Positions 21,670-32,481 of a stretch of 64,000 nucleotides of DNA are shown here, in pieces (positions within the stretch are counted from its first letter, which is position 1; the number at the start of each line of letters is the position of its first letter). Source of the stretch: Eutypella sp. D-1 (Eukaryota > Ascomycota > Sordariomycetes > Xylariales > Diatrypaceae). The stretch lies in assembly GCA_023313575.1 (NCBI GenBank), contig JAJTTP010000035.1, positions 105,307 through 169,306 on the forward strand. The letters run 5' to 3'. The position numbers were made by a program, and so were the translations under genes. The notes beneath the pieces are model-generated. The model had not been told where the DNA came from. It searched no databases and saw nothing but the letters and a program-made list of their open reading frames with translations.

Positions 21670-23844
21670 CCACTAACACGACCACGGGAAACAACAGGCG
21701 CGACCAACCAACCAGCCAGCCAAGCCCAGCCAAGCCAACCCACCTCCCTCGTTTGATGTCCTGCTCCTCGGGGGAAAAAAGGTTTCTCTTGTTCGTTCGT
21801 ATGCTCGTTCGGTTTGTTATTATGTCTTAGATTCTTGACTCCTTCCTCCGTAGATCTGGTTCTCTTTATTTTTCTAGACGTCGCGGGGACACGATATGGG
21901 TCGAGACGGGACGAATAGCCGCAGAAATGAGGGAGAAGCGTCAGCAAACCCTCGTGGAGCTCAAGGCTCAAGGCCGAGACGAGGAGAAAAAATGATCGTG
22001 GAGTCGCGGCGGAGTCGGTGGGGGAGGATCGCAGGATATAAGTATGACATCGGAAAACTTCTCCACTCGTCGTCTGAATTCACTAATGGGAGAATATCAA
22101 AAGAAAAAAAAACAAGTGCCGTCGGCCCGTGTGTTACGTCGCTGTCGTTGCTTTCGTCGCTTGTGTGCGCAGCTATGTGTGTTGCGTCTTGTGGTGTTTC
22201 TTATCACCTTTTTTCTTCTTGGTCGCCTACCTCCTTTTTTTTCTTTTGTTTCCTTGTCGGAGGCCTGACTACCTACTTAGGATAGTAAAAGTAGCTTTAT
22301 GTAGGTGATAGCCAAGTAGGTAAGTGACCCGTCGATCGTCGATTTTATGGTATATCGATAACACAACTGATAAGCTCTTTTCTCTGTTGTTTTGCTCTCT
22401 GTGTTTTTTCTGTTCCTTCTTTCCTATATGCCGAATCGCATTCGAATACGCAAACTATATCATCGGGTGCACGTGTACGAGGATAGTATGTATGTTGCTG
22501 TTGTTGTTTGTTGAAGTGTAGACTGGTAGAGTTGGATGGTTGGATGTTCTTTTGGTTGGTACGTTTCGTTAATTAAGTTTCGAGTTACAGTAACTACCTA
22601 CCCGTGTACCTACCTAGGTACCTAGGTAGGTAGGTAGACCCCGTAAATAATTCCAAAACTTAATTACTACTACTTACGTATGTACATACTGTACATCCAA
22701 CTGCATACTACCTTAACTAGGGGCAGCCAAAATAGCGTGTTTATTCTCATGGGTCTTTTTGATCGTCGGAGGAAGTTACGTACTCTGGGACTTTACGTAT
22801 TCACAAGCTTAAAAAAAAAGGGACAAAACCAAGATTTCCAGGTTGGGGATAAGAACCTCCAGCTTTAGCGTCAGGGGCAAAGAGGGCCTGCCTCTCTCTG
22901 TCTTACTACCTAGGTAGGTACTGAGTTACAACGTAAGTACCGTCGCATCTATAATTACCTACGTGGGAGTGGATTTCATGTCTGGGGTTTGGGCTTATTG
23001 CGTGCGCGGCCGTCGCGCGCCGCTGCTGCAAGAAAGATCCCGATGCTGGGGGCTACGTAAGTAAGTACTTAAAAGTGCAGGCCGCCTGTATGTACATATC
23101 TACCTAGGTACTTGGGCACTTCCTCCGATGTATGTAGAACTGCGAGGCAAACCCCCTTTTTTCCGGCAACGGCAATGATACGCAATAACTAATCCGGACC
23201 TTTTTGCTGTGCCTCGAATCCTTTTTATATGTAAGTATACATAGGCATGTTGGGGTTGACAAGTCGGCAAGCACGGCACGTCCGAACCACCTCCGCCTTT
23301 TGCCCTGCCTTGCCTTGTCTTGTCCGTCTAGCCCGATCATTTGATATCGGGCATGCGGCATGGCATGTATCGAGCCGCCTTGCCGCGTACCCGTGTGTTT
23401 AACGGTATATCTACCTGGGTATATATCGCGAACTTATTTTTCTTTTTCCACGCCTCATGAGACATCTATTAGATATGCTGATATGACGTGAGGGAGGATT
23501 CTATCCCGAGTGTGATGTCTCGCAACTACACTATTTTCGTATGATGGACAACACTTTTATATTAGTAAAAGTCACGAGCAGATAGACAACGTCCACAGGT
23601 GTGCGCCATGGACCAACGCAACACGGTCTGTATACGGGATCGTGTCTAAAAGCAACTTGGAACTGGGGATTTGATATGGCATTTCGTTCGTTCAATAAGC
23701 TGGTATCTTGGTATATTGGGCCTCAAAAGACTATCAAGCAAATGCTTGGCCAGTATCCATTCCCCCAACGCCGAAAATGCCATGCCTGCTCTCACACCCC
23801 ATTTTTACTTTCTTTTTTTGATTCCTTAAACCGTTGATCTCGAC
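21670..23844. other. Intergenic, rich in CCTAGG-centred palindromes
   Basis: 2.2 kb upstream of the GT90 gene and downstream of rps22. No coding region recognised. Contains a run of palindromic CCTAGG motifs: 22610-22637 (several overlapping), 22907-22920 and 23101-23110. T-rich tracts occur at 22210-22260. Confidence 0.5.
22610..22637. repeat. Cluster of overlapping CCTAGG palindromes
   Basis: Two adjacent CCTAGG cores within tacctacctaggtacctag and the following gtaggtaggtag make a nearly perfect inverted repeat. The same core recurs in many intergenic regions of the window and in none of the coding exons I examined. Confidence 0.6.
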
Positions 23845-24552
23845 CTAGTAGAAGAAGCCGATGATCTTGCCAGCAACGTGCTTTCGCCTGGCCTCCTCGT
23901 GGTCCATGATACCGGCCGAGGTGGTCAGCACGACGTAGCCGAACTGACGCGAGGGCAGCAGCTTGACGACCCACTTCTCGAGATCGGCGAGACGGACGTT
24001 GTAGCGGGGCGAGATGACACCAGTCTTGTTCAGGCGGCCGTTCAGCTGGACGACGATCTTGCCAGAGCGGTGGTCGTCAACCTCCTCGAATTCACCAATG
24101 TAGCCTTGAAGACGAAACTCAGTTAGCTGATTTATGTAGCGAAAGACTAAACGTAAAGACTTCATGTGTGTATCATCAGAACCACGTGTAAGACTCCTTC
24201 GCTCGAAACAAAAAGTTGCGTCGATATATCGGCCACTTAAAAGACGGTGGTCGTGGGGTAAAAGTTGAGACCATTATCCAGTTATCAGGCCGAATGACAA
24301 GGGGTGGTTGTTTTCGAAGCAAGCGAGCGAGCGAGCGAGGAGTGAAGTATCACCGGATACATTCTGCACCTGGGGAAACAATTGGGGAGATTAAAGCAAG
24401 GAACGGTGGGATAACATACCATGCTTCTGCATGACACTCAGGAACTTGACGATGACCTTGGAGCTAGGTCGAATGAGGACCTGTCGCTTGCCGGCCTTCT
24501 CGGCGTTGTTGAGGGCGTTGAGCGCATCGTTAAGAACGGAAGTCTTGACCAT
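23845..24552 (-). CDS. rps22: 40S ribosomal protein uS8 (S15a / yeast S22)
   Basis: Two exons (24552-24420 and 24104-23845) give exactly 130 aa, the standard length of eukaryotic uS8. Exon 1 begins [19 protein letters not shown] and ends at the codon for the Gly of [10 protein letters not shown]; exon 2 ends [13 protein letters not shown]. It binds 18S rRNA in the small subunit body. Intron 24105-24419 (315 nt, GTATGT donor, CTAAC branch point, phase 1) is long for this genome, as is common in ribosomal protein genes. The gene is divergent from rps12, sharing about 1.07 kb of upstream sequence. The frame is continuous 5' of exon 2 for some 20 codons, but that extension is intron sequence, not the N-terminus. 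Confidence 0.97.
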
Positions 24553-25623
24553 TTTGGCGGTATTTGTGTGGAGATTCTCAGATCGTTAAGAGGGAGAAAT
24601 GAGGTATCTGCCGAAAAGGATTTACGTGTTAGCCTTCCAAGAGCCATGAGCAGGGAGAGTGCCCTCCGTTCGAACGTTTTTCGAGTATGAAAACATTCTT
24701 GGTGGAGGGTTCTGCGCGCTCAGTACTGGAGAGGAGAAGCGTATCAGAGACAGGACGACGATGACGGAGACGATGTGATGTCCCTGATTGCTCTCCTCCG
24801 GCTTCTTGAAGGGCGCTATGGGGGGTTTTCTCAACCCATGTTTAATCTATATCTACATACCTCGTGAGTTGTCTTAGGCGACAGGTGTTCCTGGTGTATT
24901 GATGTTGATGACTTTGGGATTGATGAAGCATAGGAGGAAGTTTTAGGTGGTTTAAGAAATTTCGCGGCGGAGACCACCAACCTTAGGAAGACTTCGGTGG
25001 GTCGGGCAATTGGAATTTGCTGATTTTTAGTGGATTGGTCGACGAAATGGCGAAATCGTGCGCGAGGTACGTACCTTATCCTGCTCTTATCGGTGGTAAT
25101 GCCTGTGATGATAAGCATTTCCAGCTTGGTGGGTAGGATGTGCCAAAAAGATATTTTGCCCTTTTGCGAAAGCCCTAACTGCATCTAGCGGTTCTCTAAT
25201 TGGTTATTATCTCCAAAGTACCCACTCTTAGCGACTCCAACACACAATTTCTAGTGTACAAAGTAAAAAGTACCTTTTTTATCATTTGTGTGTGTGTGTG
25301 CGTGCGTGTATGTGCGGTTGCGTTTTACAGAGGGAAAAGTGCTCTGCCCGCATTGAAGCAATAATCAGTAGTAGCATCAAGCTCTGAGTACCGGGTAAGC
25401 AGGTAAAGTTTGGAGGCTGCACTACCCGGCCTACCCTGCCCTGTGTGTGTGCCCTGCCTGCCAGTTACTTGTGGATTAATTCTTAATTTTTCTACCTACG
25501 TCGAAGACATCATCACCACCTAAAATTTACACACACACACACTCAACCACACTTTCCCTTACAACCAACCCACCCCAACTTTAGAATCTCTTCGAGGATC
25601 GCACCGGTATCAACACAATCAAG
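24553..25623. promoter_or_regulatory. Shared upstream region of divergent uS8 and eS12 genes
   Basis: 1,071 bp between two start codons facing away from each other. Includes a (gt)n run at 25286-25308, an (ac)n run at 25531-25542 and C-rich leader sequence just before rps12. A shared promoter for two small-subunit proteins is likely from layout; specific factor sites were not identified. Confidence 0.55.
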
Positions 25624-26420
25624 ATGGTATGTTTCATTGCAGCTTCCTTTTCCTACGCTTTTCCTTCCTTCCTTCACGGATATCTACTTGCGACATCATC
25701 ATAATCATCATCATCGAACGACGTGCATTTCCCCCGCCTTCGCGATTCGTCGTGCCCCTTGATTTTCTAACGGGCTTACTATTCCCGATCTTGAAAAAAA
25801 AAAAACGCGCGACCAACCTGCGACAAGTGACAAGTGACAAATTTACTAACACCCTATCTCTCTGATATATAGTCGGACGTAGAAGAGAACAACGCACCCG
25901 ATGCCCCCGAGGAGGTCGAGGTCTCCGCCGATGCCTCCAAGGGTCAGATGTCCGTGCAGGACGCCCTCAAGGGTGTCCTGAAGCTGGCGCTGATTCACGA
26001 CGGTCTGGCCCGCGGCCTCCGCGAGGCCTCCAAGGCCCTCGACAGACGTCAGGCCCACATGTGCATCCTGAACGAGAACTGCGAGGAGGAGGCCTACAAG
26101 AAGCTCGTCGTCGCCCTCTGCTCCGAGCACAAGATCCCCCTCATCAAGGTCCAGGACGGCAAGCAGCTTGGCGAGTGGGCCGGTCTCTGTGAGTGCCCCT
26201 CCTTCCCGGGAAACCCCCCCTGGCTTCTTCCCTCCCCTCCTCCTCCCCTTCCCCTGTTCCACCGGGATGAATACTAATACATGATCGTTCGCTAGGTGTC
26301 TTGGACCGGGAGGGTAACGCGCGCAAGGTCGTCAACTGCTCGTGTGTCGTAGTTAAGGACTGGGGCGAGGAGTCGACGGAGCGTTCCATCATCCTCAACT
26401 ACTTCCAGACTGAGCAGTAA
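25624..26420 (+). CDS. rps12: 40S ribosomal protein eS12
   Basis: Three exons (25624-25626, 25873-26188, 26296-26420) give 147 aa. Exon 1 is the ATG alone: the donor GTATGT follows it directly, and the acceptor ATATAG joins TCGGACGTAGAAG, a layout seen in other ribosomal protein genes. The protein has the eS12 core: [36 protein letters not shown], in which the L7Ae-like fold begins (pieces quoted separately: [21 protein letters not shown]), then [20 protein letters not shown] and the C-terminus [11 protein letters not shown]. It belongs to the beak of the small subunit. Convergent with the parvulin gene 310 bp away. Confidence 0.96.
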
Positions 26421-26729
26421 AAGCCGGGATTGTTTTCGCACCGGCAACTTCCATCGGCGCTGGGGTTATAGATGATTCGAGGGATACCCACCCCGCGGTA
26501 CGATCCGAGAGAAGGGAAAGGGGGGCTGGCTTTGTGTGTTGGCCCTGAACTTCATATACGGATATACCATGGATGTACTCTAGTCTATTCTTCAGCTGGC
26601 ATAGAGAGGCTGATGGGCGCACAAAAAAACGGTTTACTGTTTACTGCATCGGGACAAAATGAGAACAAAATTCATGAATCTACCGGGAATATACAACCAA
26701 AATGTGACAACCCCTCGTGTGTGGCTAGT
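26421..26729. other. 3' flanks of convergent rps12 and parvulin genes
   Basis: 309 bp between two stop codons. It probably holds both 3' UTRs; no coding sequence is seen. Confidence 0.5.
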
Positions 26730-27329
26730 TTAACTTCTCCCTGTAACAATGATAATGTGGTACCCATGAAGCGTGCGAGCATAGCCAAGGTAAACAGAAC
26801 CATCATTCTTAGTCTCTGGAAGTGCGAATGCTACCTGCGCAAACTCTGGATCTAGGGCTTGTCTCGTGACAAACCCATCTGATAAGCCACCCGGTACCGT
26901 CGTCAGTATGCAATACAATTTCGTCGGTAGATCCGAAGGGAAGGGAAGGCTCACCAAGCTTTGCGTTATCTTCGCTATACTCCGCGGCGATCCTATCAAA
27001 GTTACTCACATACGCCCTACTTCCCGCGTTCAACTCCTTCAGCTTCGCATCCGCTTCAGTGTGTTTCCCATGCTTCGCACACTTGCATCCACGTTATTAG
27101 CGTCCCGCATTTCCACCCCGCGGATTGGCTCGCCGGGGAGAGGTGTTTCGCCTACCAGTATATGCTTGAATTTGATCTTTTGGCATCCCTTTAGCTTCGG
27201 GGCCGCATCCGTCGTTTCGGCCTGGGCATTTTTCATCGCTGCTTTGGCCCCCTTTCCTCCTTTCCCGCCCTTCGGGGCATTTCCGCCTTGGCCGCCCGCA
27301 TTTTTAGGCTGTGCCTTTTTCGCACCCAT
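26730..27329 (-). CDS. Parvulin-type peptidyl-prolyl isomerase (Pin4/Par14)
   Basis: Three exons (27329-27156, 27081-26955, 26878-26730) give 149 aa. The N-terminus MGAKKAQPKN is followed by a basic Gly/Lys-rich region like that of Par14. The parvulin domain starts KIKFKHIL, continues CAKHGKHTEADAK, then FDRIAAEYSEDNAK, DPEFAQVAFALPE and ends LHGYHIIIVTGRS. Such enzymes isomerise prolyl bonds; Par14 homologues lack a WW domain and are linked to ribosome biogenesis and chromatin. Splices: TACTG|GTAGGC to GCAAG|TGTGCG (phase 0), then CTTG|GTGAGC to ATCAG|ATGGG (phase 1). The usual Gly-Gly-x-Leu-Gly-Trp turn is reduced to KLGDGF, a divergence worth noting. An in-frame ATG 12 codons upstream (27365) is possible, but the chosen start matches the family. 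Confidence 0.88.
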
Positions 27330-28123
27330 TCTCGTTGATAATACCGGAGGGCGGTTTTTCAGCAATGAGATGATACGGTAAAAAGGGGGGATTCCGAAGA
27401 GCAGTCCACACGAGTCAGTCAGTCACAGCACAGAATGCTTGTATGCGGTGGGCACAAGGCCTTTGCTTATTATATCCACTCCGTTCGTTAATCGTGAGCC
27501 TAGTGGCGCGGCTTAGTGCGGGGACTAAAAAGTATCAGAGCGCGAGGATTCGTCCAGATAGGTCGTATATATGCAAGCCGACCTGATCGGAGGAGAAGGT
27601 GGCATTCGCCTATGCAATTAAGCAGTTTCGTAAGCACGTGGCTATAATCCGCGTATATTCTGCCTTGGTGGATAACCGTTTTATGGGCTCGCTGTTGTAT
27701 ACCTATATCATGGCCACTTTATATATCCGTTCCCGAGAAGAATAATCAGCATTTCTTGATAGTAAAATGTTGACGGGCTATCCGGACGGTCTATCCGAAC
27801 GGTTGCAGTGTCGAGAACGCATCGCCTGCGTACCTAAACGGATTGTGTAAGTGGGTGTTGGCAGGCTCAGCTATAGCGAGCACTATGTTGTTTGGCTATG
27901 CAACTGCGGACTCCATGTTGTTCATAATGTGGCACTCGACAGGATTGGTATATTTATTCTTGCAAAGTTGTATGACAGTCTATTGATCAGTTCTCCTATG
28001 CTATGACTGGTCATCGCAACTTGCTCCCACCGCATCTCACACCTCCTTGGCCACCCCCGGCCAAACCCCGAGCCCTTGCCGCCTGTACAGAGTGAAGGAG
28101 TTCTTCCCTATCTGTAGCTAGAC
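27330..28123. other. Intergenic, no gene
   Basis: About 800 bp between the parvulin start and the stop of the F-box-like gene. No open frame of interest and no RNA gene recognised. Confidence 0.5.
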
Positions 28124-29578
28124 CTACTGTTCACCCTGCGCATTGTCGTCGAGAACCTGCTGCTCGCTTTCGTTCGGTCTATCTTCTGCATGGTTGGCAT
28201 CTTGATTGAGCTCGGCGGGTCGACAAATGAATTGATCTAGAAATACAAGCCCCCTAGCGTACCGGCGCTCCCACCGGCGACCATTGTTCAGGTAGGTCTC
28301 CCCGAAATGGAAAAATGCGAGCTCTGGGGAACCGTCTGGGTTGAGCTGCCAGAACTTTCCACAGAAACACGCCGTTTTGAGGCGCAGTTCCTTGTGTATC
28401 ATCGCTATCACAGTTTCCCACGTCCCAGAGCGCAGGAACACCGTCCCCAGACACAGCTCCCGCAGGGTGTCCTTGTGGCTGAGCAGAAGTTCTTGGAACT
28501 CCTCGTCGTCGCATTCGAAGTTCCGAAGCGACAGCTTCGTCAGGTTGGCCCACCGATGGCCCCGAGGGATGATGTCGCTCAGGTGCCCATTAATACTATC
28601 CGTAGAGTCGGACGAAATGATTGGCAAGTCAATCAACAAGGAATGAAGATGAATAAACGGCTCTATGAATCTTTTCAAAGCACCAGTCTTCAGGAAGGTC
28701 TGGAGCTCGACAAACTGACATCTTTCACACTCCCACCAAAAATTGGCAGTGAGAGACAGCTGGAAATGTCGCAGTTGATCCAAGTCGAGGGTCATTTGAT
28801 GCAAGGTTTTGGGCTCAGTTTCAAAGACCCGCCAACCCAGTGAATCGACCTTGAGGCTGGTAAGCTTCGTCCCGCTGGTATTCAAGGCCTTCATGATAGT
28901 CAGAAACCCTCTGATCTGATCTCTATGATTATCAATTAATTTGAAGGGGTGTTGCACTCGTCTTAGTGCCAGCTCGATCGATCGTAATCCCGGTAGACGA
29001 GGGAACACGGAGCGGAAACACAGTAAGTCCCGGTCTTGAGCGTAGATGTCCTTGTTCTGCCCATTGAACTGTATGGGATGCCAGTGGCGGTGCCCAGTTA
29101 GGTCCTCCTAAAACCTCTCCTTCCAGCCGGCATAAGTGCTTCCAGTGTAATATTTGAGTTCGCGGACGCAGGATCCGAGTTCTGGGTGGGAGGCGATTTG
29201 ATCCAGCTTGTGATAATCTTCGTCCTGTATCCCAAGGGATATGCTTCTGTGCGTGAAGTGTGCCCCGATGGCGGCGAAGCGGCGGCACACGAGGCGAAAG
29301 TTGCAGATGTCGTCCTTGCGGTTTCTGAAGGCTCCTGTTAACGCCGGCGTGCCCCAAAATGACTCCTGGATATGAAAGAACGCATGTTTTGTATCGAAGA
29401 ACCTGTCATGGTACGTTTCCTCCCCTACCGGCTTTGATCGGGCTCGTGATTCGTCCCCGAAACAAAGATCGCAGGCCCAACGCCCATCCTCAAACAGAGC
29501 TGAACAAATACCTGCCAAGACCTCATTAGGAGCACGCGAGAGACTGGTAATGGTGGTGTGGAGTTGAGGCTCGGTCAT
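28124..29578 (-). pseudogene. F-box-like protein gene interrupted by one in-frame TAG
   Basis: One reading frame of 485 codons starts MTEPQLHTTI and ends in an acidic/Gln tail, but codon 157 is TAG (29110-29108). Upstream, residues 14-115 resemble an F-box-type region (LSRAPNEVLAGICSALF, then NFRLVCRRFAAIGA). Downstream is a leucine-rich, regularly spaced segment typical of fungal F-box/LRR-like proteins (LPGLRSIELAL, LTKLSLRNFECDDEEFQELL, LRELCLG). Such proteins usually recruit substrates to SCF ubiquitin ligases; many filamentous fungi carry large, fast-evolving families. No GT-AG pair removes the stop while preserving frame. CAG to TAG is a C-to-T change at a CpA site, the RIP-preferred context. 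A 156-aa truncated product remains possible. Confidence 0.65.
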
Positions 29579-30764
29579 TGTGAGCCTTTACTCAGCAAGT
29601 AAGGAGAGCAGTGGTGAAGATGTAAGTCGTGAAAATACTCTGGAGTATGGAAAAAAGGTGAGAGAAAAGAAAGGACAGAAAAAGTTAGAAGTGAAGACTT
29701 GACCGAGAGTATTTATAATAAACAATAATGCCATATGAGGCCACATGGTTGCCAGGGCATCGTATCCGAGGGAGACCTAGAAGGCCTCAGGTACGCCGAG
29801 ACGTAAATTTCGCCAATCAAACAACATCATTTCTACTCTTGGCGCAGGAAGGTCCACGTAACATTTGTACTGAGGCCTTCCAGGTCTCTATCGGATATGG
29901 TTATTGCTATGTAATAAGGAGCTTGTAAAATAGAAGCCTGTATAATAGGGGGTCCGCATAGCTGGGGCCTGGGGCGCCATTCCAATGAATGGGCAGATTA
30001 GCTTGGACCTGAGTTTCCAGACACGGCAAGTGAGATAGTCTCAAGGGGTAACCTATTCACTACCCATCAAGTCAAACAGAATACTCAATCCGACTCACCT
30101 TTTTAGTTGGAAGCTACTGTTCGATTTAGTTGATCTTAATCGGATCGTGGTGGGCTTGATGCCGGGAACTTGAAAAGGGGGTTTAAGGTGAACCCGCAGT
30201 AACGGTTGCTTTCTGAGAGAACAACGCTGATTGGTTCAATCTCGTCACATTAGATGTGGGATATTTCTGTCGCTTCCCCCTGAAAGCTACCATACGGACT
30301 TCAATAAATCAAGTAAGTATTCCGTCAGTGTCCTCAGTGCCTCTAACATCCCTAGGGTAGTATGGAAGTCCCTAGATACCTGAAGTCGCTCGATACCCGG
30401 TAATTACATGCAACCGCTTAAAGCGTTAGGGAGAAATGACGTGATTAGACGATGGGCGTAAAAAAATAGCGAAATCCCCGTAAATTACATAAATCCGCGG
30501 GTATGGAGTAACACCTGGTAATGCGAACTAAGAATCCGGAGTCGGCGATGAGCGGAACAGGTACCAGGGTATGTAAGCGTCTGGCCCCGCCAAAATTTTG
30601 TATTTGTAAAGCGGCCCTTTATCATCCTCCTCCCCCTTTCCTCCGTATCATACCGAGGTCACGATCGCAAACAGCGCAAGCGCAATTTTTACTTCGTCGT
30701 TTGGTTGGAGGAGTCGATTTGCTGTTTCTCTTTAAATAAGAAGGCAAAGGTAGTTGAATAAACA
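29579..30764. other. Intergenic between divergent F-box-like and cysteine synthase genes
   Basis: About 1.2 kb, no supported coding sequence. A cctccccc-rich leader lies near 30620-30645, upstream of the cysteine synthase start. Confidence 0.5.
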
Positions 30765-32054
30765 ATGTTCCGGCAGAGCGTGCGGCGGTTCGCGACCACC
30801 ACGGCGCGCAGGGCGGGCGCGACGGCGGCCGGGAACCCGGTCCCGGCGGCGGCGCCGAGCGCCTACACGCTGGGAATCTCCAAGGCGCAGGGGATCGCGA
30901 AGGGGCTCACAGGCGGTACGTGCTCTGCCCCCGCCTCGGCCCCCCCACCCCCTTTTCACCTCAACCTCTGTGTAGCGGAAAGACATGGCCAGAGAACGAA
31001 CTAAGCTAACGCACAAATCGCAGCGATCGGCAACACGCCGCTGATCCGACTAAACACGCTCTCCGCGGAGACGGGGTGCGAGGTGTTGGGAAAAGCAGAA
31101 TTTATGAACCCGGGAGGCTCCGTGAAGGACCGGGCAGCGCTGTACGTCGTCAAAGACGCCGAGGAGCGCGGGGCGCTGAAGCCGGGCGGGACGGTCGTCG
31201 AAGGGACGGCGGGGAACACGGGGATCGGGCTCGCGCACGTGTGTCGGTCTAGGGGTTACCGACTGGTGATCTACATGCCGGACACGCAATCGCAAGGGAA
31301 GATCGATCTGTTGCGGTTGCTCGGCGCCGAGGTCTACCCGGTCCCCGCCGTCGCCTTCGATAATCCCCAGAATTACAACCACCAGGCGGCGCGGCACGCC
31401 GAGGCGCTGGTCCGCGAGCACGGCGACGGCGCCGCCGTCTGGACCAACCAGTTCGATAATACCGCCAATCGCCGCGCCCACATCGAGACCACGGGTCCCG
31501 AGATCTGGGCCCAGACTAGTGGCAAGATCGATGCGTTTACCTGCGCCACCGGCACGGGGGGTACCTTCGCCGGCGTCACACGGTACCTGAAAGACGCGGC
31601 CGCCGCGGGAGGAGCCGGGCGGAACGTGCGCTGCGTGCTCGCGGACCCGCCGGGCAGCGTGCTGCACTCGTACGTGCAGTCCGGTGGTAAGCTGACGGAG
31701 CGGAGCGGGGGCAGCATCACGGAGGGAATCGGGCAGGGGCGGGTGACGGAGAACCTGGCGCCGGAGGTGGGACTGATCGACGATTCCGTGCGCGTTCCCG
31801 ACGAGGACTCCCTGCGCATGGTCTACCGGTGTCTCGACGAAGAGGGGTTATACCTCGGCGCCAGCAGCGCGCTCAACGTCGCCGCGGCCGCCGCCGTGGC
31901 CGCGAAGTTGGGGCCGGGCAATACGGTTGTCACGATTCTTTGTGATGGCGCGTATCGCTATGCTGATCGCCTCTTCTCGCGCGCTTGGCTCCAGAGTAAG
32001 GGCCTCCTTGCTGCTGTGCCCGAGCATTTGAAGAAGTACATCGTGCTGCCGTGA
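30765..32054 (+). CDS. Cysteine synthase, mitochondrial type (PLP-dependent)
   Basis: Two exons (30765-30915, 31024-32054) give 393 aa. The first 25-30 residues ([18 protein letters not shown]) are Arg/Ser/Thr-rich without acids, a mitochondrial presequence. The enzyme core is fold-type [24 protein letters not shown] (Lys forms the Schiff base), [14 protein letters not shown] (substrate loop), GTGGTFAG (phosphate cup) and the C-terminal CDGAYRY. It would make cysteine and acetate from O-acetylserine and sulfide. The GTAGNTG loop, in place of TSGNTG, is the version seen in fungal cysteine synthase 2/Mcy1-like proteins, so the physiological substrate may differ. The intron 30916-31023 joins LTG to AIGNTP (phase 1). 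Very GC-rich codon use gives long antisense shadow frames. Confidence 0.93.
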
Positions 32055-32481
32055 AGATGCTGGGCGGCAAGAGGGGGAAAGCAGGTGAAGTGAAAGAGGT
32101 GAAAAATAGCGGGTAGTTTCTGCAGAATAAGCGTGCTATAGTTTGGCCCCTATACGTGGGTTCAGAGGACTCGTGCTGTTGGGGGGCGGTCCATCCCGTT
32201 ACATATATAGACTTGGCGTAGACGTAACGCAAACGAATGGGACTCTGTACATATTTGTATACCAAGACTCTACTGTACTCTACTATACCATACTGTTACA
32301 TTCGGAGCGCCTCATCTGTTTGTTTGTACAATGGTGATTTTTTATTTTACATCATCGTGTTCTCTCTCTATTTTTCTTTCCTAGTGACTCATGGATCTCG
32401 TTTTGTACAATGTGCCCCCCACCCCCATCCGCCCTAACCCCCTCTTATCCCGCTCGTTTACTGGGTGTCTGTCCCAACAGA
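32055..32481. other. 3' flanks of convergent genes
   Basis: 427 bp between the cysteine synthase stop and the stop of the minus-strand mitochondrial protein gene. T-rich, no coding sequence. Confidence 0.5.

Noticed and set aside
24105..24419. Possible C/D-box snoRNA in the rps22 intron (TGATGA about 60 nt before a CTGA)
   Set aside because: The CTGA overlaps the branch-point CTAAC, no terminal stem pairs the boxes, and no rRNA-complementary guide was evident. A covariance-model search would be needed.
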